A program made the position numbers and the translations under genes. Of a stretch of DNA of 23,004 nucleotides, positions 14,880-22,827 are shown one piece after another (the first letter of the stretch is position 1; every line of letters starts with the position of its first letter). Location of the stretch: positions 1-23,004 of the forward strand of contig CAUJII010000091.1 of the NCBI GenBank assembly GCA_963205035.1, given 5' to 3'. The notes under the pieces are model-generated. The model worked only from the letters and a program-made list of their open reading frames with translations. It had not been told where the DNA came from and ran no database searches. The stretch is from Spirochaetota bacterium. Its GTDB lineage: Bacteria > Spirochaetota > Leptospiria > Turneriellales > Turneriellaceae.

Positions 14880-15203
14880 ATGAATGAAAGAATAAATACA
14901 GTCGTGAGTTTTGGCATTGGTGCATGGGATAGTGTGCGCACAAACGCAACCGAGATTCTCAAAAATCTCGAGACAGAAGTGAATGCATTGATCGCATCTG
15001 GCGAGAGTGTGCAATCAGAAAATGCCGTCAAGGTACGCACGGCTGTTTCGCAGGCGTCGAGCCGCTTGACAACGTTTATCGAAGCGACTAAGGTGCAGTC
15101 AACCGCGTTGAGTGAAAAGGCTCAAAAGACTTTATCGCAACTTGAAGAGCGCGCGAAAGCCCTGATGGCCAAATTGCCCGGTCGCAAGGAAGAAGCCGTC
15201 TAA
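14880..15203 (+). CDS. Small helical phasin-like protein
   Basis: The protein has 107 aa, with no signal peptide or membrane segment. It is almost entirely predicted amphipathic helix rich in Ala, Glu, Lys, Ser and Thr (NATEILKNLETEVNALIASGES, SSRLTTFIEATKVQSTALSEKAQKTL), ending in a charged tail PGRKEEAV. Length and composition resemble phasin-like proteins that coat polyhydroxyalkanoate granules or act as general helical stress proteins. No PHA gene is nearby, so the assignment is tentative. The strong ribosome-binding site supports the start. Confidence 0.75.
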   Translation: MNERINTVVSFGIGAWDSVRTNATEILKNLETEVNALIASGESVQSENAVKVRTAVSQASSRLTTFIEATKVQSTALSEKAQKTLSQLEERAKALMAKLPGRKEEAV

Positions 15204-15219
15204 GATTCTATTTACTACA

Positions 15220-15298
15220 GCGATTTTTTTCGCGGTGAACGGGTGCATGGGCGGAGGAATTTGTACCGCTTAGCCTCGCGCAGCGAGGAAAAAATCGC
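15220..15298. other. Structured intergenic segment (possible three-way junction)
   Basis: GCGATTTTTT (15220-15229) pairs perfectly with AAAAAATCGC (15289-15298). Inside it GCGGT (15232-15236) pairs with ACCGC (15265-15269), and CCTCGC (15274-15279) with GCGAGG (15283-15288) over a 3-nt loop. The arms are adjacent, giving a compact three-helix layout between the phasin-like and lipoprotein genes. It is not followed by a T-run on either strand. It could be a 3'-end structure, a small RNA or a DNA palindrome. Confidence 0.45.
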
Positions 15299-15403
15299 CG
15301 TTTCGTATCTCTTGCACGAGTTCCCACACAGGCTCGCTCCCCCGCACCCTCCTTTGATGCGTAATCGCTTTACATATTGTTTCTCTTTGCTCGTTTCGCT
15401 TTC

Positions 15404-15982
15404 ATGAAAGGCATTCTTACGGCACTCTTCGTTTGTTTATTTGCTCTGAATTGCAAGAGTACGCGGAGTAACTACGTCGTCAAAGAGAGTATTCCCAAAA
15501 ACTCGAACATCGCAATTCTCGTCGAAGGAGAAAACGACTTGAAGAACGCCGTCTTCATGGAGTTTATGAAAGCAGGCTATACGGTGAAGGCATTCAACGC
15601 GACAGATTTTTACACGACAGACGATGTGCTCGATGTGCGCTCAATCAAGAAAACTGCATTTGTAACCAATCTCTTCCACCCCAGAAACTCTCAACGGCAA
15701 GTCGCGGTTGCAGACAAAGTTTTTGAGAATATTTACAAACTCCACATCTTCAATTTTGAAAATCTGAAGGCTGAGATGCTCCAAGCACTCAAGAAAAACC
15801 TTGGTGCGCGTTATGTCGTTCTTCTTTCTCTCTCGCGTTGGGGGCAAGGTTATTCGTGGGTGCGCGTTATCAAACTCGACAATATGGATGTCGTCTTTGT
15901 CCAGAATTATCAAGCGTCTCGTAAAGACGATTTGAACAGCGTTGTTGCGCAGATGATTGAGCTGATGCAGAAAGGTAAATAG
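15404..15982 (+). CDS. Lipoprotein, paralogue of the middle domain of the next gene
   Basis: The protein has 192 aa. MKGILTALFVCLFALNC is a lipoprotein signal with Cys17 as the lipidated residue, in a relaxed spirochaete-like box. The mature part begins NIAILVEGENDLKNAVFMEFMKAGY and ends RYVVLLSLSRWGQGY...VVFVQNYQASRKDDLNSVVAQM. Both stretches align with residues ~188-360 of the next protein (RVAVMASVDNIELNAFYMHL; DYLLLFHPDGRSSF; LVWFQDSFPSKSS). The start at 15404 is chosen so that the signal peptide is of normal length; an in-frame TTG at 15377 is possible. The alternating strand/helix pattern recalls CsgG/FlgO/LpoB-like envelope domains, but no family was confirmed. The next gene starts 4 nt after the stop. 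Confidence 0.82.
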   Translation: MKGILTALFVCLFALNCKSTRSNYVVKESIPKNSNIAILVEGENDLKNAVFMEFMKAGYTVKAFNATDFYTTDDVLDVRSIKKTAFVTNLFHPRNSQRQVAVADKVFENIYKLHIFNFENLKAEMLQALKKNLGARYVVLLSLSRWGQGYSWVRVIKLDNMDVVFVQNYQASRKDDLNSVVAQMIELMQKGK

Positions 15983-15986
15983 GCCG

Positions 15987-17564
15987 TTGCGTCGGACTTT
16001 CGCACTCTTTTCTTTTCTCATAGGGCTCGCGGGAACGGCGACTCCTCTTCATGCAGCCGACAGCGTTGCGATTGGCTATTTCTCAAGGCGCGTCGACACT
16101 CCACTTTCTCGCGAGATAATTTTGCGATTTCCCATCTTTTTGAGTAAGACGTATGCGCGTACAAAGCGTGGTTCGGTCATCTACCCGCATGAGTTTTCAA
16201 AGCGTCGCATGCAGTTATCTATTGCAAATAGCGTACTTTATTCGGCGAAGGAGTACCAGAAACTCAAACCCGCAATCGAAAACGGCATACTTATTACAGG
16301 TGAAATGTTTGAGTATGAAGAGAAGAAACGAGAGAAGGGGGCATCCGACGAGATTGAAAACTCCATCGAGAATCCTTTAGATAAGAAGCATGTTATTGTG
16401 AAGCTCTATTGTTACAACGCACAAACCGAACGATTGACAACCTTACGGATTTCTTCGAAGCCCGAGACGGTTGTTATTGATATGGTTAAGAGAGTTGTCT
16501 TACTTGAAAAAGACCGTTATCTGGAAAAACCGATTTTACCGAAGAGCCGTGTGGCAGTGATGGCGTCGGTTGACAACATAGAACTGAACGCGTTTTATAT
16601 GCACCTCCTCGAGAAAAACTACAGTGTAAGCGCCTTGTCGGGAGACGATCTTATGCGGCAGGACTTCCAAGATTTTGATAGACTCCGTGACATTCGGTCG
16701 CGCACCTTATCTTATGAAAGCACTGTAGACCTTAAAGATGAGCCGCGACTCATTCTTTCAGCGGCCGCCGACAACGAGGCGCGTGCATTGGCGTATAACG
16801 AATTTCAAACATTGCGCGACAAAGCCCAGACTCATTTTGAGAAGACCCTTAAGGGAGTGTTGTCCAAAATTCGAGAGCGAACACAAGCCGACTATTTATT
16901 GCTTTTCCATCCGGACGGCCGCTCTTCATTCGCAAGAGGGTTTGATTTACAAACAGGATCGCTGGTTTGGTTTCAAGATAGTTTTCCCTCCAAATCATCG
17001 TCGACCGAAGACGTGCTTAACACGATGGTCGATGAAATGCAACGGCCGCTGAAGACGCTCGACGAGATTCAATTCGCGGCAATCGCCGCAGAGAAAGACA
17101 AGATGTCGTCGCGCGGCGCAGATGGTGAGTTGGCAAACGTCGCTATTTTGGATTTCTATGATAAGACAGCGTCGCCTCTCTATCTTTGGCTGAGTTCGAG
17201 TTTATCTACCGCAGTCGACGATTCGATGAAGAAAATTTTTGAATACAACAGAAGCGATGAAAAAACGAGCAACGGAGCGGGTGCGCGTTTTTTCAAAACT
17301 CCGCAAGACGTTTCGGCTGCTCGGCTCAAAGATTTTTACAAGGCGACAGGCGCAGACTATTTGATTTTTGGTTTTTACACCATCGATAAGAAGACGGGAC
17401 TTCTTGTTATCGAATCGAAAGTTTTCGATCTCGTGAGAGAAAAACAAATAGGCGGATCTACGAACGAATCGCCAGTCGATGTCAGCCTGTTCAACGCCGT
17501 CGATGAAATTTCACAGGGCATCGTTCAAGATATATTTACCATGACACAACAACGGAATAATTGA
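15987..17564 (+). CDS. Secreted three-domain envelope protein, function unknown
   Basis: The protein has 525 aa with a TTG start. The signal peptide is RRTFALFSFLIGLAGTATPLHA. The mature protein seems to hold three related alpha/beta units: residues ~25-175 (DSVAIGYFSRRVDTPLSREI), ~188-365 (RVAVMASVDNIELNAFYMHL), and ~381-520 (ANVAILDFYDKTASPLYLWL, GADYLIFGFYTIDKKTG). The second unit matches the preceding lipoprotein. The start of each unit (strand VAI/VAV followed by a helix) and a later ADYL/RYVV strand are like CsgG/FlgO/TolB-N-type domains, inferred from pattern only. It sits 4 nt after the lipoprotein gene and 11 nt before the barrel-like gene, so the three are probably one transcript. 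Confidence 0.8.
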   Translation: MRRTFALFSFLIGLAGTATPLHAADSVAIGYFSRRVDTPLSREIILRFPIFLSKTYARTKRGSVIYPHEFSKRRMQLSIANSVLYSAKEYQKLKPAIENGILITGEMFEYEEKKREKGASDEIENSIENPLDKKHVIVKLYCYNAQTERLTTLRISSKPETVVIDMVKRVVLLEKDRYLEKPILPKSRVAVMASVDNIELNAFYMHLLEKNYSVSALSGDDLMRQDFQDFDRLRDIRSRTLSYESTVDLKDEPRLILSAAADNEARALAYNEFQTLRDKAQTHFEKTLKGVLSKIRERTQADYLLLFHPDGRSSFARGFDLQTGSLVWFQDSFPSKSSSTEDVLNTMVDEMQRPLKTLDEIQFAAIAAEKDKMSSRGADGELANVAILDFYDKTASPLYLWLSSSLSTAVDDSMKKIFEYNRSDEKTSNGAGARFFKTPQDVSAARLKDFYKATGADYLIFGFYTIDKKTGLLVIESKVFDLVREKQIGGSTNESPVDVSLFNAVDEISQGIVQDIFTMTQQRNN

Positions 17565-17565
17565 C

Positions 17566-17570
17566 GGAGG
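17566..17570 (+). promoter_or_regulatory. Ribosome-binding site deciding the barrel-like gene start
   Basis: GGAGG lies 5 nt before the ATG at 17576. This argues against the in-frame TTG at 17561, which overlaps the previous stop. Confidence 0.75.
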
Positions 17571-17575
17571 CAGAA

Positions 17576-18232
17576 ATGTTAATCAAAGGATTCGCGAAAG
17601 TATCGCAAGAACAAAGCAAGAAAAAATTCGCGCGGAGGCTCCTACGCTCTCCATCGACAAATAGTCTGAAGACCGTGCTGCGTCTTTTCTTTGTGGGATT
17701 TTTTGTGACTTCGGCACTTTCGGCACAAACAGAGGACATCCGCTTTTATGAACGCTTCCGCATCGATGCGGGTGCTTACGCAATCGCTCCACCCGCCGCA
17801 GTGCCGGCTGCGTTTGGAGCCGTCGTCGGTTTGGGGTTCGCTCTGAAAGACATAGACATCGAAGCGCGCTTTCTGTATCTCATGGCAGATATTGCACGCA
17901 ATCCAGTCATGGTCCCTAATCTTCTCATCGATTACAAAATACCAACATTACCCAATCTCTTGACGCTTCTCCCGTACATATCGGGCGGCTTGTGGATGGC
18001 TAAGGTACTTAATACACAGACAGGGGAGTACGGCTCTTCGAGAGAGACAATGTATGCCGAAGCGGGTCTGGGAGCAGAAGTTGTTGGGACGGATGCGCTT
18101 TCGTTAGTGGCGCGGGTAGGTTGGGGGTATGCACTCCTTTACGATAAACCATATTCGATCAACACGACAGGCCCGACGGTTTCTCTTGTGGCTCGTTATA
18201 GCTTTGGTCGTGTGCATACTCTGGCGTACTAA
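17576..18232 (+). CDS. Outer-membrane beta-barrel-like protein
   Basis: The protein has 218 aa. After an unusually long basic N-terminal region (about 30 residues, KKKFARRLLRSPSTNSLK) comes a hydrophobic signal segment VLRLFFVGFFVTSALSA, then a mature part of alternating short strands. Examples are AFGAVVGLGFALKDIDIEARFLYL, YAEAGLGAEV, LSLVARVGWGYALLY and VSLVARYSFGRV, a pattern typical of small 8-strand outer-membrane barrels. No named family was recognised. An internal GTG near residue 33 would give a conventional signal peptide, but the ribosome-binding site supports 17576. It is the last gene of the lipoprotein / three-domain protein cluster. Confidence 0.75.
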   Translation: MLIKGFAKVSQEQSKKKFARRLLRSPSTNSLKTVLRLFFVGFFVTSALSAQTEDIRFYERFRIDAGAYAIAPPAAVPAAFGAVVGLGFALKDIDIEARFLYLMADIARNPVMVPNLLIDYKIPTLPNLLTLLPYISGGLWMAKVLNTQTGEYGSSRETMYAEAGLGAEVVGTDALSLVARVGWGYALLYDKPYSINTTGPTVSLVARYSFGRVHTLAY

Positions 18233-18272
18233 ATCGGACTTGCGTAAGCAATAAGAAAAGACCTCGCTAAGG

Positions 18273-18291
18273 GCGTGACGCTCCGTCGCGC
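18273..18291. terminator. Hairpin after the barrel-like gene
   Basis: GCGTGACG (18273-18280) pairs with CGTCGCGC (18284-18291) over a CTC loop, with one G-T wobble, 40 nt after the stop codon. No T-run follows. It is a probable 3'-end structure or short palindromic repeat. Confidence 0.35.
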
Positions 18292-18323
18292 ATCCAAGAA
18301 CTGAATTTACCGATTTTTCCTCC

Positions 18324-20612
18324 ATGCAAACTAATCCGCTTACGAATATTCAACTTGACCAAGAAAAATGGAAGAACCGGCTTCTGCGCGAAGCAGTCGG
18401 AATTACGCTCATCGGTGCCGCAGGTATTCTTACCGTCTGGGTGCTCCGAGGCAAACTCTTCAATCTTGGGGCCATTACAGCCCTCGTTATTACCCTCGCC
18501 GCCGCATGCCTATTGCATCCCCGTTTTACGTGGCGCGCGCGCGCGATAACTCTCGTCACAGAGCTAACCCTCTTCGGTCTGGCTCTCACTATTTATCTCG
18601 GGCCGCGCTACACCGCGTTGAGCTTGATTGCTTGCGGAACGATGATTGCAGCGGCTTTCTTTCGAGAGCGGTTTGCGTATGCGCTTCTCGCTTTCGACAC
18701 GATTGCAATTCTTGCAGTGGGTTACTTAGCGCATGTGGGAATTATCCACCCACTCACGCAGCCTGTGGACAACGAGCTTATTATCGTGGCTTGGACAAAG
18801 GCAGCTCTCGTCTATTTTTCAGTTTGCGCTTTGGTGATACGCATCTTTGTAGGTCTCTTAAAGCTGCAACAGCACACAATTTCTGAGACGCAAGCTGTCG
18901 CGGCGGCGTCTTTGGCCGACAAAAAATACATCCGCGAACTGATCGACTTCGCGCCCGACGCAATTCTTGTCTTTGATACAGACACAGAGTATGTCGTGGA
19001 CGCGAACCCGCAATCGCAAAAACTTTTTGGTTACACTCTGGAAAAAATCAAGACGCTGACGTTGAGAGACTTGAGCCCCATCTTGCAAGAAAGCGGTAGA
19101 ACAACTAAAGAAATGATGGATGAACTGCGCAAAGGAATCCGACCTGATGCATCTGCTACTTTGGCGTGGCTCCACAAAAATAGCATCGGAGATACCATCC
19201 CCTGCGAAGTGAAGCTGCGCTGCATTGAGCGCGAAGGGAAAATCTTGTTACGTGCTTCGATTCTTGATCTGCGTGAAAGACGCAAATCGCAAGCACTCAT
19301 CCAGTCTTTAGCACTTTACGACAACCTCACGGGGCTGCCTAATCGAAAACTTTTCAGAGACCGCTTGAGGCAGGCTCTTGCTGCAAGCGAACGCGACCAA
19401 CGCTATGCGGCACTCTATTTCATCGACATCGATAACTTCAAAAACATCAACGATACGTCGGGGCATGTGAGCGGCGATTACTACCTCACCGTTTTTGCTG
19501 AGCGCATTGGGTCGTGCATCGGGGCGAGCGACACTGTCGCGCGTTGGGGCGGCGACGAGTTCGTTGTCATCGTCGAGAACTTACCGGAGTCGTTGCGTCT
19601 TGCTGCGAGCGCTGCCGAAAAAATTGGGCAGAAGATTTTGAATTCGACGGCAGCGCCTTGCGAGAATCCGTACGTTAAGGGTAAGTATTTTGAGAACACA
19701 GTTTCGATTGGTATGACGCTCTTCTTCGGGCACATCCATGCAGAAGACGAGCTTTTGAAACGCGCCGATATTGCGATGCACGAAGCCAAATCTTCGGGCA
19801 AGAACCAAATGCATAATTTCGACGTGAGGATGCAGCGTGAAATTGAGACGCGCTTTGCGATGGAAAATGATTTGCGCAAGGCACTCGATCATAATGAATT
19901 TCTTCTTTATTATCAACCCCAGTTTAGCGCTCACCGAAAAATACTCGGAGCAGAAGCCTTGCTCCGTTGGAATCACCCCGAACGCGGCATAATCTTTCCC
20001 GGGAATTTTATCTCCATTGCCGAAGACACAGGCGACATTTTATCGATTGGTCGCTGGATAATGAAGACTGCGTGCCTTAAACTCAAAGAGTGGCAAGATG
20101 CACCGCAAACGGAACATTTCGTCATGGCAGTCAACGTTAGCCCGAGGCAATTTAGAGACAGTGATTTCGTCGCGTTTGTTTTGCAAGTCGTTGAAGAGAC
20201 GCAAATTCAACCGAGAGGACTTAAGCTCGAAATAACCGAAGGGCTCATGCTCGAAAATATCGACGATACAATTTCTAAGATGGAACGTCTGCGTGAAATT
20301 GGCATCCGCTTCTGCTTAGATGATTTTGGCACGGGTTATTCGTCGCTCTCTTATCTCAAGAGACTTCCACTGAGCCAATTAAAGATCGACCAAACTTTTG
20401 TGCGCGATATGACGGTAGACGCCAACGACGCCGTGCTCATCCGGACTATTATTGGCATGGCCGCCAACCTCAACCTTCAGGTCTTGGCCGAAGGAGTCGA
20501 AACAGAAGAGCAGCTTGAGCTACTCAAAGGCATGGGTTGTCTTGCATACCAAGGTTTTCTTTTCAGCCGCGCGATTGCCGCAGCGGAATTAGAAAAACTC
20601 GTCGCTGCGTAG
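18324..20612 (+). CDS. Membrane PAS-GGDEF-EAL cyclic-di-GMP protein
   Basis: The protein has 762 aa. Residues ~17-190 contain about six hydrophobic helices. A PAS domain follows (~200-320, LIDFAPDAILVFDTDTEYVV), then GGDEF (~325-495) with DNLTGLPNRKLFRDRL and the intact active site ARWGGDEFVV, then EAL (~510-760). The EAL catalytic residues are all present: EALLRW, VNVSPRQF, LKLEITEG, LDDFGTGYSSL, LKIDQTF, AEGVETEEQ, YQGFLFS. It could therefore both make and degrade c-di-GMP. The position of the inhibitory RxxD site before GGDEF reads GASD, so product inhibition is probably absent. The membrane part may sense an envelope or ligand signal. It is transcribed alone. Confidence 0.95.
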   Translation: MQTNPLTNIQLDQEKWKNRLLREAVGITLIGAAGILTVWVLRGKLFNLGAITALVITLAAACLLHPRFTWRARAITLVTELTLFGLALTIYLGPRYTALSLIACGTMIAAAFFRERFAYALLAFDTIAILAVGYLAHVGIIHPLTQPVDNELIIVAWTKAALVYFSVCALVIRIFVGLLKLQQHTISETQAVAAASLADKKYIRELIDFAPDAILVFDTDTEYVVDANPQSQKLFGYTLEKIKTLTLRDLSPILQESGRTTKEMMDELRKGIRPDASATLAWLHKNSIGDTIPCEVKLRCIEREGKILLRASILDLRERRKSQALIQSLALYDNLTGLPNRKLFRDRLRQALAASERDQRYAALYFIDIDNFKNINDTSGHVSGDYYLTVFAERIGSCIGASDTVARWGGDEFVVIVENLPESLRLAASAAEKIGQKILNSTAAPCENPYVKGKYFENTVSIGMTLFFGHIHAEDELLKRADIAMHEAKSSGKNQMHNFDVRMQREIETRFAMENDLRKALDHNEFLLYYQPQFSAHRKILGAEALLRWNHPERGIIFPGNFISIAEDTGDILSIGRWIMKTACLKLKEWQDAPQTEHFVMAVNVSPRQFRDSDFVAFVLQVVEETQIQPRGLKLEITEGLMLENIDDTISKMERLREIGIRFCLDDFGTGYSSLSYLKRLPLSQLKIDQTFVRDMTVDANDAVLIRTIIGMAANLNLQVLAEGVETEEQLELLKGMGCLAYQGFLFSRAIAAAELEKLVAA

Positions 20613-20615
20613 TGT

Positions 20616-20684
20616 GTGAAGAAACGAGTTTTTGTGCAGTACTCGTGCCAGCGAGTTCTAAGCCTCAACTCGTAATTTTTTCAC
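20616..20684. terminator. Bidirectional stem-loop between convergent genes
   Basis: GTGAAGAAACGAGTT (20616-20630) can pair imperfectly with 20667-20684 (AACTCG, then a T-rich run and TTTCAC). A second hairpin ACTCG/CGAGT sits inside at 20641-20656. T-rich runs flank the outer stem on both strands, as expected where the GGDEF-EAL and OmpL47-like genes converge. Confidence 0.5.
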
Positions 20685-21751
20685 TTTTGTAGCGAAGATT
20701 CGTTTCCTAAGAGATCGATCGCGCGGATTTCATAACCTTGTGCCGCGCCTTGAATTTCGACAAAGTCGTTCGATTTCCATTGTTTGAAGTACACGTCTTG
20801 AACAAGCGTTCCGCTGCGGTAAACCCTCACGACGATGGGGTAATTTTCATCTTGAAAAATAAACCGTGGCTTTCCGTTCTTGGCTTCTGTTTCCTCTATC
20901 TTTGGCCCCGTTGTGTCGACACGCACTTGATTCTGTTTTGCAGGGCCTGTGACGCCTGCCACCGTCGTCGCCCGGTACTCGATAAAAAATAGCCCATACG
21001 CGCCTTGCGCAAACGAGGCGACTGAAATTCCATCTGCATATTTTTGCCACTCGGGCGCAGAAGCTCCTTGAGCCCAAACGCGGTATTCGATTTTTTCAAT
21101 CGGCGTGCTTTGCGTTTTGGCGGTTAGCACAATTTTTGTTTTGAGCCCAACGATAAATCCGTCGTGCCCGTATAAGAACGGCGCATAAAACTGTGCGTAG
21201 GTGTGCGGCACCTCGCCTGAAAGCGGTGCTTGCGCTCTGTCATCTTTCGTCGTGTCTTGCGGCGTATGGTTTGCGTTGTCGGTTTTTTCCTCGTCTGTGG
21301 GATTTCCATCGTTTCTTTGATTTTCTGCAGAAAGATTCTCCGATGCAGAAGAACTGGAATCGGCAGTTTGATCCGCTGCTTCGCCCTTATCGGATTTCTC
21401 GGCTGCTTGTGCGCGAGGAATGCGAACGACATCGCCCCAAGGGCCAAAGAGACCTTCTTTGTAAGCCGAGCGGAGCCGAAAGAATTCAAAGCGGACGGGG
21501 ATTTCGCGCTCGATTAAAGTACCGGTGATTTTTTCTTGAAGACTCCTCATGGGTTCTGCGTCTTCGCTGGGTTTCATGTCGCCAGTTTCGAGCCACTCGA
21601 TTTGGTAGAATTTTGCATCCTTACGCGGTTCGAGCAATATACGCACGGGATAGGTTGTTTCGCCTTTTTCTTCCGCTTGCAAGACGGGCGCCGAGGCGCT
21701 CAGGAGAGCAAAGGCCAGTGCCTTTGCAAAAATTCGTGTAGAGTTTTTCAT
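20681..21751 (-). CDS. Secreted protein with OmpL47-like domain and acidic linker
   Basis: The protein has 356 aa with a signal peptide (MKNSTRIFAKALAFALLSASAPVLQA). The N-terminal unit (~30-115) is strand-rich, with a fibronectin-like feel (FYQIEWLETGDM, VRFEFFRLRSAYKEGLFGPW). Residues ~115-180 are a low-complexity Asp/Glu/Ser/Asn linker. The C-terminal part IEKIEYRVWAQG, GLFFIEYRATTVAGVTGP and VDTTGPKIEE resembles the OmpL47-type / bacterial Ig-like repeats of leptospiral surface proteins. It starts 15 nt after the 349-aa gene. Surface location is inferred. Confidence 0.8.
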   Translation of the reverse strand: MKNSTRIFAKALAFALLSASAPVLQAEEKGETTYPVRILLEPRKDAKFYQIEWLETGDMKPSEDAEPMRSLQEKITGTLIEREIPVRFEFFRLRSAYKEGLFGPWGDVVRIPRAQAAEKSDKGEAADQTADSSSSASENLSAENQRNDGNPTDEEKTDNANHTPQDTTKDDRAQAPLSGEVPHTYAQFYAPFLYGHDGFIVGLKTKIVLTAKTQSTPIEKIEYRVWAQGASAPEWQKYADGISVASFAQGAYGLFFIEYRATTVAGVTGPAKQNQVRVDTTGPKIEETEAKNGKPRFIFQDENYPIVVRVYRSGTLVQDVYFKQWKSNDFVEIQGAAQGYEIRAIDLLGNESSLQK

Positions 21752-21766
21752 GTTGTTTATTATCCT

Positions 21767-22816
21767 TTATTTTTCAAAAAAGAAAGTAATGCCCTGCCCA
21801 TGTAAAAATTTGACGGTCAAAACCGGGTTTTTTTCATTCAAGAGTTTTTCGCCTTCGAGCATTCCCACCAGTTGGTTATTATCCGTTTCCAGAAGGAAAT
21901 CGGGCTTTTCGTCGACTTCGACCATGCGCAGCTCGAATAAATTAGAATCGGGCGCAAGGTCGATGGGATTCAAAAGTAGAGTTTGCACGACTTCTTTATC
22001 GCCTTTTCTAAGCGTTGTCTCTGCGGCAAAAAGCTCGTTGCAATACGCCTTGAGCTTGTAGAGTTTTCCTGATTCTAACCTCTCATTCTGCGGAGCAATA
22101 TGCAGCACGAGGTTAATCCCATCGTATAAATTTTTCAAATCGCGCAATTTTTTCTTGAAGGTTATAGTTCCCACAACGCTTTGCGACCGCGTTTCTGCCG
22201 AGGGCTTAAATTTTGCGTAAACGTCGCGTGCGACAATTTTTTCTACATCGAAAGCAGAGCCATCTTTCAACCGGACTTGCAGTACGTGGAGCGCGTTTTC
22301 TCGCCATTCGATTTTGAAGTCTCGAATGAGCGCCGCGTCGAGTGCGATAAAACCCGTCCCCCCTTTGATTTGGGCTGCGACTGCTGCATTGAGAGTCAGT
22401 TTACGGTCGAATTTTTCTTGTCCTTCAAATTGCAGTTCGACCAAGAACTCTTGCGCTTCGACAGTTGCAGCGGCAAAAGAAACTCTGTTCTCTTTTTTGC
22501 CTCGGGCTTTCTTGGGTGCCTTTGCGCTCAGGGTCGCGTCGTCGCCGACCTGTGGGCTTCCGCTCAAGATGCGAATAATCGCCTTCGTGTGAAAGGCTTG
22601 CTTAATTTCTCCGGTGCCTGTACTCTTGCCGCCTCGAAAAAAATAGACTTTCTTGCCCATGCCGAATTCGCCCGCCTTTTGCATGAGCACCGTGACTTGA
22701 TTGCGCGATAGATTCACATCGCGCACACGGCTTGCCGCACCGATGAACTGTGAAGCAAGAAGAAATGCGAAGGAGTATTTAAGAAAACTCCTCGAAAATA
22801 AATTCGTGGAGGGCAT
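21767..22816 (-). CDS. Secreted protein of unknown function
   Basis: The protein has 349 aa. The N-terminus MPSTNLFSRSFLKYSFAFLLASQFIGA is a signal peptide. The next segment VRDVNLSRNQVTVLMQKAGEFGMGKKVYFFRGG reads like a small beta domain (strand, turn, G-rich loop). A basic stretch KAPKKARGKKENR follows and the rest is strand-rich. No family was recognised. The start at 22816 is chosen because TTAGGAAAAT lies upstream; that site overlaps the stop of the TPR-like gene 11 nt before, indicating an operon. An in-frame start at 22855 would lie inside that gene. Confidence 0.8.
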   Translation of the reverse strand: MPSTNLFSRSFLKYSFAFLLASQFIGAASRVRDVNLSRNQVTVLMQKAGEFGMGKKVYFFRGGKSTGTGEIKQAFHTKAIIRILSGSPQVGDDATLSAKAPKKARGKKENRVSFAAATVEAQEFLVELQFEGQEKFDRKLTLNAAVAAQIKGGTGFIALDAALIRDFKIEWRENALHVLQVRLKDGSAFDVEKIVARDVYAKFKPSAETRSQSVVGTITFKKKLRDLKNLYDGINLVLHIAPQNERLESGKLYKLKAYCNELFAAETTLRKGDKEVVQTLLLNPIDLAPDSNLFELRMVEVDEKPDFLLETDNNQLVGMLEGEKLLNEKNPVLTVKFLHGQGITFFFEK

Positions 22817-22827
22817 AAGATATTTTC

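Noticed and set aside
15274..15298. Intrinsic terminator after the phasin-like gene
   Set aside because: The hairpin CCTCGC/GCGAGG is followed by A residues on the plus strand, and the T-run precedes it on the minus strand, so neither orientation gives stem then T-run.
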